Source of the DNA: Bryobacterales bacterium
GTDB taxonomy: Bacteria > Acidobacteriota > Terriglobia > Bryobacterales > Bryobacteraceae
NCBI GenBank assembly: GCA_016713735.1
Contig: JADJOP010000017.1
Location: 1-64,000, forward strand
Length of the DNA stretch: 64,000 bases
Direction of reading: 5' to 3'
Positions 31,825-42,007 of this stretch are shown piece after piece (within the stretch, counting starts at the first letter, position 1; each line of letters starts with the position of its first letter). The notes beneath the pieces were generated by a model. The model saw only the letters and a list, made by a program, of their open reading frames with translations. It was not told the DNA's origin and made no database searches. A program made the position numbers and the translations under genes.

Positions 31825-31843
31825 AATCAAAAGCGAGGTGTCT

Positions 31844-32629
31844 ATGCAGGCGCGCGTCCCGTTACTGCTGGTGGTGTCGTGTCTTTTGCCGGCGCAAGAG
31901 CCGGCCAACCCGCCGGCTGAGGAATCGGCTGTTCGTGTGGAGCAAGGCACGCGCGTGCCGCTGAGTCTCATTAACAGCATCAGCACGAAGCATGCGGCCG
32001 AGGGCGACCGGGTGTATCTGGAGAGCGTCTTTCCGATTCTGGTGGGCGGGCGGATCGCCATTCCGCCGGGCAGCTACGTGATGGGCACGGTGACGCAGGT
32101 GAAACGGCCGGGGCGGATGAAGGGTCGCGGCGAGTTATTTGTGCGCTTCGATTCGCTGACGCTGCCCAACGGGGTGACGCGCGATTTCCGGGGCCGTATT
32201 GAGACGCTGGACGGGCGTTCGACGGAGCGGCTGGACAAGACGGAAGGCAAGATCGAGAGCGATTCCAATAAGGGCGGCGACGCGCGCACGGTGGGCGAGG
32301 CGGCGGCGGCGGGCACGAGCATTGGGGCGATTGCCGGAGCGGCGGCGGGGCGGACGGGCATGGGGGTCGGCATTGGAGCCGCGGCGGGGGCCACGGCGGG
32401 GTTGATCGGCGTGCTGCTGACGCGCGGGCCGGACGCGGTGTTGGCCAAGGGCACGACGCTGGAGATGGTTCTCGACCGGGAGTTGCGGTTTGCGCCGGAG
32501 GAGTTGGATTTCAGCGGTGCGACGATGAAGCGTGCGCCGGCGGACGGCGGGGGGCCGTTGCAACCTCAGCAGAGGCAGGGGTTGCCGCTGCCGGGGTATG
32601 GGGGCGTGCGGCGGACGGTGCCGCAGTAG
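31844..32629 (+). CDS. Exported protein with TrbI/VirB10-like beta domain
   Basis: 261 residues from the ATG at 31844, preceded by GAGGTG. A lipoprotein-like or standard signal (PLLLVVSCLLPAQE), then a beta-rich domain resembling the VirB10/TrbI barrel: VRVEQGTRVPLSLINSISTK, YLESVFPILVGGRIAIPPG, SYVMGTVTQVKRPGR. A Gly/Ala-rich hydrophobic segment follows (AIAGAAAGRTGMGVGIGAAA), probably membrane-inserted, and then a short tail. There are no other conjugation genes around it. In acidobacteria such stand-alone proteins are common and uncharacterised. Confidence 0.65.
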   Translation: MQARVPLLLVVSCLLPAQEPANPPAEESAVRVEQGTRVPLSLINSISTKHAAEGDRVYLESVFPILVGGRIAIPPGSYVMGTVTQVKRPGRMKGRGELFVRFDSLTLPNGVTRDFRGRIETLDGRSTERLDKTEGKIESDSNKGGDARTVGEAAAAGTSIGAIAGAAAGRTGMGVGIGAAAGATAGLIGVLLTRGPDAVLAKGTTLEMVLDRELRFAPEELDFSGATMKRAPADGGGPLQPQQRQGLPLPGYGGVRRTVPQ

Positions 32630-32884
32630 GTTTGCACGGGCGTTGAAAAATGCGGTTGCGGCCCTAATCAGGCTTCCTGTTGCCGTCGATAGTGTGGTCG
32701 TAAGGGGAATCGCTGAGCCACTTGGAATCGGGAAGCACTACGGCCGATTTTTGTGGGCAATCAGGTTTCCAGGAGTGGCGGCTGGGCCGGCGCGGGCCGG
32801 GCTAAACGCTGGGGGAGGCGGCTCTTTTTAAGGCCGATGCCCTAATCTTCCCTTACAGTTAGGCCGATTAGAAGTGAGACTGTG

Positions 32885-34929
32885 ATGGAACTAGGAACGC
32901 TGCAAATTCAGATCTTCGTGAGCCTGGTGGTGGTGCTGGGAACGGCTTTTGTGGCGTTTCTGTGCGACTTCCTTAAGGGCAACAACGAACAGCTGCGCGA
33001 ACGCAACATTGAGATGAAGGTGCGGCAGGAAGAGCAGCAGCGGTTTGGGGTGTGGGAGCCGGCGAAGCTGCTGAAAGGCATCGAAGCGCTGCTCAGGAAT
33101 ACGCCCGCGTTGCAGCATGGCGCTCCGCCGGTGGTGGCGCCCGTGGAAGCACCGCTGGAGCCGGCGCAGTCGCCGAGTTGGGAACAGCCGGCCGAGCCGG
33201 CGGCGGCGAAAGGGGCGACCTGGGCGAGCAAAGAGGAATTGGAGAAGCTGGCCGAACGGGCGGCTCGCATTCGCGAGCGGCACGAATCACGCAAGGCGGC
33301 TGAGGAAACGAGCGAGGCCGAAGCGATGACGCCGACGGTGTTGCCGGTGGCGCTGGCCAGCCTCGGCGGGATTGCGGAGGCGGTGGCAGCAACAGAAGCG
33401 GAAGCCGCGCCGGAGCAGGCGGAAGCCGCGCTGGCGGCGGCCGAGACACCACCGCTGGGGGCGGAGACAGAGGGCGTAGAACAGGAACCGCAGGCAGCCT
33501 CCGCGCAATCGGAGGCTGGTGGCGTTCTGGAGTGGGTGACGACTGAGAGTGTGACGGCCGAGGCGGCGGTGGAGGCCGAATCCGTAGCGGTCGAGGCCGA
33601 ACCAGTGGCGATGGAAACCGAATCCGTAGCGGTCGAGGCCGAACCGGTGGGGGTGGAAGCCGAACCGGGGCGGTCGAGGCCGAAGGGTGTTGAGCCGGAG
33701 GCTCCGTCCCTGGAAGCGGAGGCGCCCGCAGTCGAGGCCGAAGCGCAGGCCCCAGAGCCGGAAGCGCCGGCGAGGGAGGCCGAGGCGGACGGTTCCATGG
33801 AGTGGGCGGGCGAGCCTGTGGCCGGGTTGCAGATGGCCCTGCCGCATGAGATCCCGCAGGTGGCCGAGCCGCAGTTGGCCGAGTTGGAGCGCGTGGACGA
33901 GGAAGCGATTCTCGCGGCGCAGGAAACGCCGCGGCTGCCGGAAGGGGAGTTGCCGCTGACGCCGATCGAGGCCATGCCGGTAGAGGCCGTCGAGGATGTG
34001 GTGGAGTTGGATGCGGCCGAGCCGGCTGTGGTCGAGGTGGTTGAGGACGAGCCGGTGGTTGAGGCGGAGGCCGAGCCGGTGGCGGGCGGCGGAGAGCGTG
34101 GAGCGAGGCCAGGCGGAGGGGGAGCGAGCCGCGGAGTTCCTGCGCGTGCGCGTGCTGCCCATCGACCAGCCGGTGAAAGAAGAAGCGGAAGAGGTTTCCG
34201 GGGCGGCGTTGGAAGTGGACGGCAGGAAGCTGATCGCCGCGCCGGAATCGCAAGCGCGGAGTTGGAAGTGGAAGCTGGCAGGAGTTGGAAACGATCCAAC
34301 CGGCTGGGGAGACTGAGGCCCCGCACACTGAGGCCGCGCACACCGAGGCCGCGCACACCGAGGCCACGGAGCTCACCGTGGCGCCGGTGGCCGAAGACGC
34401 CACGGAGCCGGCCGCCGAGATCACCTCGCTGCATGAGTCGCTGGCCAAGGAAGAGCCGGGGTTGCCGGCCGGTTTGCACGATGTGACGCTGCTGCGCGAA
34501 CGGATGAAAGCCAACCTGGACTTCGAGGGCGTGGCGGTGTCGATTGGGATCAACGACTACGACGCGCTGCGGCAGAAGCTGGACACCTCGGCGGGGGCCG
34601 AGTCGATGGCCTCGGTGGAGCGGCTGATCCAGAGCATGCTGAAGGGCTCCGACTTTGCCTGCCGGTTCCAGGACGACGAGTTCATCCTGCTGTTCCCGGG
34701 CGAGGCGGACTCGTCGGCGCAGCGGCGGCTGTTCCAGATCTCCGAGAAGCTGTGGGACTTCCAACTGCGCTCGCTCGGGCACCACTCGATCATGTTCAGC
34801 TGGGGCGGGCTGGAAGTGAAGCGCGATACGCTCTCCGATGCGGTGGCCTCGGCGCGCGAGCGGATGTTCCAGACCAAGCGCAACCGCACGGGCGCGATCG
34901 AGATGCGCAAACGCGTAGTAAACGGCTAG
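32885..34929 (+). CDS. Membrane-anchored A/E-rich repeat protein with degenerate GGDEF domain, two frameshifts
   Basis: Begins with one transmembrane helix (IFVSLVVVLGTAFVAFLCDF), then a long linker extremely rich in Ala, Glu and Val, with short repeats such as ESVAVEAEPVAMETESVAVE and HTEAAHTEAAHTEA. The last 170 residues (34440-34929) look like a GGDEF fold: VAVSIGINDYDALRQKL and FACRFQDDEFILLFPGEAD. The active-site GGDEF has become QDDEF, so diguanylate cyclase activity is doubtful; a c-di-GMP or protein-binding role is possible. Frames change near 34085 and 34275; the middle piece reads RAAEFLRVRVLPIDQPVKEE. ATG at 32885 or GTG at 32882 starts it. The 255-base gap upstream has no recognised riboswitch. 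Confidence 0.65.
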
Positions 34930-34942
34930 GCGGCCCGAGGCG

Positions 34943-35734
34943 TTAGCGCGGCCCGCGGCCCTTGCGCTGCGGATTGCGGCTTTCCACGGCCACGCGGAGC
35001 GCCACGGGCAGCTTCGTCATCACGGCCACGAAGGCGCGGTAAAACCAGCCGGGGATGACGAGCCACTTGCCGCGGTCGAGTGCGGCGAGCGAATCCGCCA
35101 CCACCGCTTCAGACTTCATCCAGAGCCAGCCGGCGATTGACTTGCGGTCGACGCCCAGCACATCGTGGAACTCCGAATAGGTGAAACCCGGGCAGAGGGC
35201 CTGGACCTGCACGGGCGAGCCCATGTCGCGCAGTTCCAGGTGCAGCCCTTCGGTGAACACCGTCATCCAGCTCTTGGTGGCGCAGTAGCTCGTGTTGTAC
35301 GAGCTGCGGCCGAAGGCGGCGACCGAGGCGACGTTGATGATGGCGCCCTGGCGGCGCGGGATCATCACGTTCAGCGCGGCGTGGGTGAGGCGCATGGTGG
35401 CCATCACGTGGAGACGGTGCATCTCTTCCTGCTTGTCGAGGGCGCATTGGTGGAAGTAACCGCGCGTGCCGAAGCCGGCGTTGTTGACGAGCAGGGTGAG
35501 TGAGGGCGTGGCGCTGATGAGAGCGGCGGCGCGCGCCTGGCCTTCCTCGGTGGCGAGGTCGGCGGCGAGGGTGTCCACCGTGATGCCGTGCTTCTGGCGA
35601 AGCTCGGCGGCCAGCGCGTCGAGGCGTTCGGCGCGGCGGGCGATGAGGACGAGCGAATCGCCGCGGGCAGCGAGGGCACGGGCAAAGGTCTCGCCGATGC
35701 CGCTCGATGCTCCGGTGATGATGGCCGTTCCCAC
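34943..35734 (-). CDS. Short-chain dehydrogenase/reductase
   Basis: Classical SDR oxidoreductase of 263 residues. NAD(P)-binding motif TGASSGIG right at the start, LVNNAGFG, and catalytic Ser in INVASVAAFGRSSYN with YCATK (Tyr-x3-Lys). A hydrophobic C-terminal part (WFYRAFVAVMTKLPVALRV) resembles SDRs of lipid metabolism. GTG at 35734 is chosen because it puts the Rossmann motif six residues in; the longer upstream reading has no family character and overlaps the next gene. Substrate unknown. Confidence 0.9.
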   Translation of the reverse strand: MGTAIITGASSGIGETFARALAARGDSLVLIARRAERLDALAAELRQKHGITVDTLAADLATEEGQARAAALISATPSLTLLVNNAGFGTRGYFHQCALDKQEEMHRLHVMATMRLTHAALNVMIPRRQGAIINVASVAAFGRSSYNTSYCATKSWMTVFTEGLHLELRDMGSPVQVQALCPGFTYSEFHDVLGVDRKSIAGWLWMKSEAVVADSLAALDRGKWLVIPGWFYRAFVAVMTKLPVALRVAVESRNPQRKGRGPR

Positions 35735-35756
35735 TCTTGCAGTGTAGCCCGCGGCT

Positions 35757-36272
35757 TCAGACGGCCGAGGGGATGAGGGCGAGATGGGCGAGGTGATGGC
35801 GGCCGTGCCAGGAGTAGAGGGCGAGGGCGACGTCGAGCGGCAGTTCGCCGAGGTCAGGGTGGACGAAGGAGCGGGCAAACTCGGCGTCGCCCAGGGAGCG
35901 GAGCATCACGGTCCAACGCTCGTGGACGCCGGCGAGGATGGCCAGCGAGGGGGCTACGGGGAGGTTTTGGGAATCGGCAAGCAGCGCCCAGGCGGCTTCT
36001 TCGTAGGTCTTGACGACGGGCTTGGTCTCGGTGAGGCCGAGGCGGAAGCGGATGAAGCAGTTCATATGGCTGTCGGCCAGGTGGTGGACGACAAGGCGTC
36101 CGGTCCAACCGCCGGGGCGGTAGGGGGTCTCCAGGCCTTGGGCGCCGATGCGGGCCAACTCAGCGCCGAGCAGCCGGGGCAGCGCTTCGATGTCGGCAAT
36201 CCAGCGCCGGCGGTCGTCCGGGGTGATGGCGGCGGGCTTCTCGAAGCGGCCGATGGGGTATTGGCTGTCCAT
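35757..36272 (-). CDS. DinB/YfiT-like metal-binding protein
   Basis: 171-residue four-helix-bundle protein of the DinB superfamily (YfiT/BstA branch), which binds a divalent metal with three His and often transfers small thiols. The His ligands are visible in VVHHLADSHMN and HGRHHLAHL. PGGWTGRLVVHHLADSH is the typical signature, as is a start such as YPIGRFEKPAAITPDDRR. It lies 22 bases upstream of the SDR gene on the same strand, so the two may be co-expressed. Substrate unknown. Confidence 0.85.
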   Translation of the reverse strand: MDSQYPIGRFEKPAAITPDDRRRWIADIEALPRLLGAELARIGAQGLETPYRPGGWTGRLVVHHLADSHMNCFIRFRLGLTETKPVVKTYEEAAWALLADSQNLPVAPSLAILAGVHERWTVMLRSLGDAEFARSFVHPDLGELPLDVALALYSWHGRHHLAHLALIPSAV

Positions 36273-36370
36273 GGGGTGGTTGTGTCCTCCAGAGACAATT
36301 GTCGCCTTGCGGTCAGATTTTTTGAACTGGCTGGGGGAAAGGAGCGTAGATCACACCGTAAGGAGGTACT

Positions 36371-37651
36371 ATGCCGTTTGTGTACCCGAACTCCGGCCAG
36401 GTGCGCGCCGGAATGGGCCGCCCGCTGGTGATGGGACTGTTTGTGGCGAGCTGCCTGTTGTCGATTGTCTCGTTCTATACGACGCAGCAGGGCATGGCTC
36501 TCTACCTGTCGCCGTGGTTTGCCACGCTGGCGGCGCTGGGCGTACAGGTGTCGCTCGTGCTGGTGGCCTGGCTGGTGGGCTTTCAACGGAGCGGGCGGAC
36601 GCTGCTCACCGTCGTCTATGTGATCACGGCGATTGTGTCGATCGCCTTCTCCTATGTGAGCCTGTACAACTGGTTTGCGGCGCGCGAGCGTCCGGCGGTG
36701 GTGCAGCGCGGGCTATATGACGAGTTGAACGGCATCGCCGCGTCGGCGGGACAACGGCTGAATGAAACCACGAGCAAGGCGCGGCACTATGTGGTGGCGC
36801 TGGAGGAGATGACCGAGGCCGAGAAGCGGCACGGGCACATCTCGCAGGCCCCGGACGCCGACCCGGCGCTACAGGCGATCCGCGAGAGCGTGGCGCGCGA
36901 GGCGCAGGCGATCGGGGCGGCCTATCGCGAAGGCTCGGGCGAAGGGGCGCGCTATACGGCCTTTGAGCGGCACACGAAGCTGATGAAGCAGTCGCTGGCG
37001 GAGTTGCAGGGCGGTGAGCGGGCGCTGGCGGCATGGCGCGCCGAAGCGCGGCCTGACCATTCTAGCGAGCAGCAGATTCGGCGCTTCAACGCGATGTACA
37101 ATTCCCTGCCCTGGGCGACCATGGACCAGCTCGCGGTCACGCCCACGCCGCGGCCCGTGCCGCCATCGCTCGCGCGCTATGTCGACCGCGCCGGCAGCAG
37201 CCAGGAGGACCTGATGTACGCCTTCCAGGAGCTGTTTTCCGCGCCCACCAGCCGCCACCTGTTTTCGCTCGCCCTGGCGGCGTTCATCGACGTGATCGTG
37301 TTCCTGTTGGCCTTCGCCAGCGGTCCGTATTTCTACGGCGCCACCGAGGAGCGGATGTGCGCGGCGGGGGCGGCGCTGGATGCCACCGAGGAACAGGTGT
37401 TCGTACGCGATTTGCTGCGCAAGATGCGGCCGAGCGGCCAGGGACTGGCGCGGGTGGAGGCCTCGGCGCTGACGCCGGGCGAGCAGCAGTATTGCCTGGC
37501 CATGGCGCAGCGCGGGCAGGCGGTGGTGGAAGATTCGGCCGACGGGCCGGCGTATCTGCTTGACCGTGAGGTGCACGAACGGTTGATGGAGTCGCTGGCG
37601 CAGCGCGGGTTGCCGCTGCGGGCGGCGAGCCGGAGCGCGGCGGCGGGGTAG
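36371..37651 (+). CDS. Multi-pass membrane protein with coiled-coil loop, unknown function
   Basis: 426 residues, intact, with a strong Shine-Dalgarno (AAGGAGG, 36359-36365). Three N-terminal transmembrane helices (PLVMGLFVASCLLSIVSF; WFATLAALGVQVSLVLVAWL; LLTVVYVITAIVSIAFSYV). A hydrophilic helical region of about 180 residues with Glu/Arg/Ala heptads follows, then one more transmembrane helix (LFSLALAAFIDVIVFLLAFA) and a cytoplasmic helical tail. The plan (TM, long helical loop, TM) resembles sensors or polymer-handling proteins, but no known domain is recognised. Confidence 0.7.
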   Translation: MPFVYPNSGQVRAGMGRPLVMGLFVASCLLSIVSFYTTQQGMALYLSPWFATLAALGVQVSLVLVAWLVGFQRSGRTLLTVVYVITAIVSIAFSYVSLYNWFAARERPAVVQRGLYDELNGIAASAGQRLNETTSKARHYVVALEEMTEAEKRHGHISQAPDADPALQAIRESVAREAQAIGAAYREGSGEGARYTAFERHTKLMKQSLAELQGGERALAAWRAEARPDHSSEQQIRRFNAMYNSLPWATMDQLAVTPTPRPVPPSLARYVDRAGSSQEDLMYAFQELFSAPTSRHLFSLALAAFIDVIVFLLAFASGPYFYGATEERMCAAGAALDATEEQVFVRDLLRKMRPSGQGLARVEASALTPGEQQYCLAMAQRGQAVVEDSADGPAYLLDREVHERLMESLAQRGLPLRAASRSAAAG

Positions 37652-37658
37652 GGCGACA

Positions 37659-37688
37659 GCTCGCTTACGCTCGCTGCTCTGTTACGGG
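37659..37688. repeat. Copy 2 of the dispersed 30-base repeat
   Basis: Matches 24338-24367 at 25 of 30 bases, in the same orientation, eight bases after the stop of the membrane protein gene. Confidence 0.45.
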
Positions 37689-37787
37689 TGTGTGTGGGGG
37701 AGGGCGGGTGTGTGGGTTGGCCTGTGAGTGGTTGAGAGACGGGAGCGTGCAGATCGCGCGGCGAGGGCGCGGCGGTGTGGCCCGGCG

Positions 37788-38075
37788 CTACGGCGCGTTG
37801 GGGTCGACGACGAGTTCGTTGACCACCTTCTTGACGCCCTTCACTTTCCCGGCAATTTTTTCGGCCTTGGACTTGGCCTTTTCGGTGCGGATCTTGCCGA
37901 TGAGGGTGACCACGGCGTCCTTGACGCGGACCTCGATGGCGCCGCCGTTCACCTGAATATCCTGGGCGAGCTTGATGCGCACCTGGTCATAGAGATGGTC
38001 GTCGGAGGTGGCGGTTTGCGCGAAGGCGGCCAGCGCGAGGCAGGCCGAGCAGATCAGAATGCGGAGCCAAATCAT
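37788..38075 (-). CDS. BON-domain periplasmic protein
   Basis: 95 residues: signal peptide (MIWLRILICSACLALAAFA) followed by one BON domain (YDQVRIKLAQDIQVNGGAIE, VVTLIGKIRTEKAKSKAEKI, VKGVKKVVNEL). BON domains bind phospholipid or membrane surfaces; small ones like OsmY-type proteins act in envelope stress. The ATG overlaps the era stop (ATGA, 38072-38075), so it is the last gene of the phoH-ybeY-corC-era operon. Confidence 0.88.
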   Translation of the reverse strand: MIWLRILICSACLALAAFAQTATSDDHLYDQVRIKLAQDIQVNGGAIEVRVKDAVVTLIGKIRTEKAKSKAEKIAGKVKGVKKVVNELVVDPNAP

Positions 38076-38998
38076 GATTCAATCCCTGAACTTATTTTCT
38101 GCGAATCGAGTTCGTTGAGGAAATCGGCGCTGGAGCGCCACTGTTTTTTCACCTTGACGAACAGTTCGAGGAAGACCTTCTTGCCGAGGCGTTCCTCAAT
38201 CTGGCCGCGGGCGGCCGTGCCGATTTGCTTCAGCATGGCGCCGCCTTTGCCGATGACGATCGGCTTCTGGCCTTCGCGTTCGACATGAATGGCGGCGGCG
38301 ATGTGGGCGCGGCCGGGCGACTCGTCCCACTTTTCGATGAGTACGGCGACCGAGTGGGGCACCTCCTGGCCGGTGGACAGCAGCACCTGTTCGCGGATGA
38401 GTTCGGCGGCCAGGAAGCGCATCGGGTGGTCAGTGAGATAGTCGGCCGGATAGTATTGCGGGCCCTTGGGCATGCGCTTGACGATTTCGTTGAGCAACTC
38501 GGGGCAGCCTTCGCCGGTGGCCGCCGAGACGGGGAGGAAGGCCTCAAACGGGTGGGCCTTGCCGTAGGCGTCGAGCAGGGGGATGAGGGCGGCCTTGTCG
38601 CGCAGCAGGTCGATTTTGTTTAAAACGACAATGGCGGGAATTGTTTCGCCTTCGAGAAGCTTGAGGTGATCGCCGCCGCTTTCGGCAAAGGGCAGCGAGG
38701 CGTCGGCGAGCCAGATGAGCAGGTCCTGTTCGCGCGTGGAGGCGCGCACGGTGTCCATCATCTTCTGGTTGAGCAGGTTTCTCGGCTCGTGCACGCCGGG
38801 GGTGTCGATGAAGATGATCTGGGCCTGGGGCAGCGTGAGCACGGCCTGGATGGCGTCGCGCGTAGTCTGCGGCTTATCGGCGACGATGGCGAGTTTGGTG
38901 CCGGCGAGGTGATTGAGCAGCGTCGATTTGCCGGCGTTGGGGCGGCCGAGAATGGTGACAAAGCCGGAGTGGTGTTTAGGCTTGCGCTGTCTCGCCAT
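38072..38998 (-). CDS. era: GTPase Era
   Basis: Essential GTPase that binds the 3' end of 16S rRNA and helps mature the 30S subunit. The protein has 308 residues. G1 GRPNAGKST, G2 region KPQTTRDAIQ, G3 DTPGVHEP, G4 NKID, and C-terminal KH domain (AAIHVEREGQKPIVIGKGGA) with the GKGG RNA-binding loop. ATG at 38998 is chosen over an upstream in-frame Met because of GGAGACC before it and the family start; it overlaps the corC end by 23 bases. Confidence 0.97.
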   Translation of the reverse strand: MARQRKPKHHSGFVTILGRPNAGKSTLLNHLAGTKLAIVADKPQTTRDAIQAVLTLPQAQIIFIDTPGVHEPRNLLNQKMMDTVRASTREQDLLIWLADASLPFAESGGDHLKLLEGETIPAIVVLNKIDLLRDKAALIPLLDAYGKAHPFEAFLPVSAATGEGCPELLNEIVKRMPKGPQYYPADYLTDHPMRFLAAELIREQVLLSTGQEVPHSVAVLIEKWDESPGRAHIAAAIHVEREGQKPIVIGKGGAMLKQIGTAARGQIEERLGKKVFLELFVKVKKQWRSSADFLNELDSQKISSGIES

Positions 38999-40286
38999 TG
39001 CGGTCTCCTTCCCGCGGCGCGGCGTCGCCCGGCGGCTGCGCTTCGATGCGGCGCAGGCGGACCTGCGAGACGCGGCGTTCATCCGATGCCAGTACTTCGA
39101 TCAGAAGTCCCTCCCGTTCTACTGTCTCATGGGCCTTGGGCACGTGTCCGAGCCACTCGGTGATGAGGCCGCCGATGGTGGTGGATTCGGTTTCGCCGGG
39201 GGCGCGGAAATCAAGCAGGTCGGCGAGGCGGTCCAGATCGAGGTTGCCGCTCATGACGAAGCCGGAGTGGGCGTCGCCGGTGACGTCGGCGTCGGGCTCG
39301 TATTCGTCGCGGATTTCGCCGAGGATCTCCTCCACCAGGTCTTCCATCGTGGAGAGGCCGGCCGTGTTGCCGTATTCGTCGATCACCATCACCATGTGCG
39401 AGCCGTCGCGCTGCATCTCGCGCAGCAGATCGCCGACCGGCTTGGTTTCGGGCACGAAGCGGATCTTGCGCATGACGTCGCGCACGTGGCGCGTGGTGCG
39501 GTCGGTGTACTCCACCTCGAAGACATCGCGGACATGGACGAAGCCGGCGACGCGGTCGATGGTGGAATCGTAGACCGGGATGCGCGAATACTGTTCGCGG
39601 ATGATGAGCTGGCGCAGTTCCTCAATGGTGGAATCGACCTCAATGGCAACGATATTGGGGCGCGGGGTCATGACTTCGCGCACGGTTTTATCGCCGAACT
39701 CGACGACGCTGCGAATCAGCTGATGATCCTCTTCGGCGATGATGCCTTCTTCGGTGCCCGCTTCGATGAGGGCATCGATCTCCTCGGCCGGGGTGGCGTT
39801 GTCTTCCTTGGTCTCTTCGGGTTCGTTCAATTCGGCAAGGGACTGCAGGAAGGTCATGGCGCCCATAAGCGGACGGGTGAGCGTGGCGCACAAGGCCAGC
39901 AGCGGCAGCGTGGGGATGAGCCAGCGGCCCGAGGTCTTGGTGAGGGCGAGGTGGGGGAGGATGTGAGCGAAGATGACCATGAGGACCCAGCTGATGGCGG
40001 CGGCTTCGCCGACGGCGCGCCAGCTGAGCGACTGGCCGCGGGTGGTGAACATGAGCACGCTGAAGCCGGCCATGAGCAGCAGGGTGTGTTTGACGACGGA
40101 GAAGACAAAGGCGCCCTGGTCGAGGCGCAGGCCGAGTTTGGGCTCAAGGTAGTCGCGGAACCAGGTGAGCGATTCGGCGTCGCGCGAACGCAGGCGCATG
40201 CCGGCGGCGTAGAGCAGGTGGACAAAGGCGGCCGGCAGCAGGAGGATGCACAGCAGCGCGGTGAGCAGTAGGGTGGCGAGGGTCAT
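38976..40286 (-). CDS. CNNM/CorC-family membrane protein with CBS pair
   Basis: 436-residue HlyC/CorC (CNNM) protein linked to magnesium and cobalt efflux. N-terminal DUF21 membrane domain with several helices (MTLATLLLTALLCILLLPAA, AAAISWVLMVIFAHILPHLA), then two CBS motifs (VREVMTPRPNIVAIEVDSTI; RFVPETKPVGDLLREMQRDG) with MVMVIDEYGNTAGLSTMED between, and the C-terminal CorC_HlyC transporter-associated domain (GFVMSGNLDLDRLADLLDF). It sits between ybeY and era, the usual order of this operon. A regulatory rather than transport role is also possible. Confidence 0.9.
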   Translation of the reverse strand: MTLATLLLTALLCILLLPAAFVHLLYAAGMRLRSRDAESLTWFRDYLEPKLGLRLDQGAFVFSVVKHTLLLMAGFSVLMFTTRGQSLSWRAVGEAAAISWVLMVIFAHILPHLALTKTSGRWLIPTLPLLALCATLTRPLMGAMTFLQSLAELNEPEETKEDNATPAEEIDALIEAGTEEGIIAEEDHQLIRSVVEFGDKTVREVMTPRPNIVAIEVDSTIEELRQLIIREQYSRIPVYDSTIDRVAGFVHVRDVFEVEYTDRTTRHVRDVMRKIRFVPETKPVGDLLREMQRDGSHMVMVIDEYGNTAGLSTMEDLVEEILGEIRDEYEPDADVTGDAHSGFVMSGNLDLDRLADLLDFRAPGETESTTIGGLITEWLGHVPKAHETVEREGLLIEVLASDERRVSQVRLRRIEAQPPGDAAPREGDRNGETAQA

Positions 40287-40291
40287 GGGGG

Positions 40292-40774
40292 CTAGCGCGC
40301 GCCTGTGCGGGCGGAGCGTTCAATGAGTCCGGCGGGCAGGCCGAGTTTGCGGCGCCAGCGGGTTTCGGCGCGGCGCATGCGTCCGTTGTCGGTTTCGTGA
40401 TCCATGCCCATCAAGTGGAGGACGCCGTGGAGCATGAGGATGGCGATCTCCTCTTCCAGGGTATGGCCATTTTCGCGGGCCTGCAGGCGGGCGCGCTGGC
40501 AACTGACGGCCAGTTCACCCAAACCGGCGGGGAGAAACTGCGCCAGCCCTGGGGGCAAGGGCGCGGCGGGAAAGGAGAGGACATCGGTGGGCTCATCCTT
40601 GCCGCGCCAGGTGCGGTTGAGGGTGCGAACTTCGTCGTCGCCCGTAAGCAGGCAGGTGAAGGCGCGGCCGCTGGTGACCTCGGCCAAGAGGCGTTGGGCG
40701 AACTGGTGCATGGGCGTGCGGCGCAGGCGCGACGGCGTGCGAGCGAAGACAAGAGGACTAGGGGGGTCGGGCAT
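40292..40774 (-). CDS. ybeY: Endoribonuclease YbeY (rRNA maturation factor)
   Basis: Metal-dependent endoribonuclease of ribosome quality control and 16S rRNA 3'-end maturation. The protein has 160 residues. The UPF0054 signature is present: LMLHGVLHLMGMDHE with the three zinc-binding His. Upstream segments (RTLNRTWRGKDEPTDVLSFP, LGELAVSCQRARLQAREN) also match. It is a few bases from phoH on one side and from corC on the other, as in most bacteria. Confidence 0.94.
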   Translation of the reverse strand: MPDPPSPLVFARTPSRLRRTPMHQFAQRLLAEVTSGRAFTCLLTGDDEVRTLNRTWRGKDEPTDVLSFPAAPLPPGLAQFLPAGLGELAVSCQRARLQARENGHTLEEEIAILMLHGVLHLMGMDHETDNGRMRRAETRWRRKLGLPAGLIERSARTGAR

Positions 40775-40778
40775 GCCG

Positions 40779-41828
<1,050 letters not shown>

Positions 41829-41940
41829 GCGGGAAAGAGGGACTTCACTCCACAGTGCGGACGGCGATTCGGGGGTAAGGCAAGGAAGGCGGTGATACAC
41901 AACACGCGAGCGCGTGCAGGTGTAGGGAACATCTAACCGG

Positions 41941-41968
41941 AGTATAGCAGAAGCAGCGCGGGCGTCAA
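41941..41968 (-). promoter_or_regulatory. Sigma-70-type promoter for the phoH-ybeY-corC-era operon
   Basis: On the minus strand TTGACG (41963-41968), a 16-base spacer and TATACT (41941-41946). Both hexamers match the consensus at five of six positions. Transcription would start near 41934, leaving a leader of about 105 bases before the phoH ATG. The whole gap 41829-42168 holds no other gene. Confidence 0.65.
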
Positions 41969-41983
41969 CGGAATTCAGGGAAT

Positions 41984-42007
41984 CGCGGCGCGCCGGAACG
42001 CGCCGCG
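41984..42007. repeat. Perfect inverted repeat in the phoH-metX divergent gap
   Basis: Nine-base arms (CGCGGCGCG and complement) around a six-base CCGGAA loop, directly upstream of the phoH promoter and about 160 bases before metX. No T run follows on either strand. It could be an operator, or the terminator of a lost gene. The rest of the gap shows no clear structure. Confidence 0.4.

Noticed and set aside
32630..32884. A riboswitch (cobalamin or c-di-GMP type) in the leader of the GGDEF-like gene
   Set aside because: A GCCACT and some GGGAA-like stretches are present, but the conserved order and the c-di-GMP riboswitch core are not.
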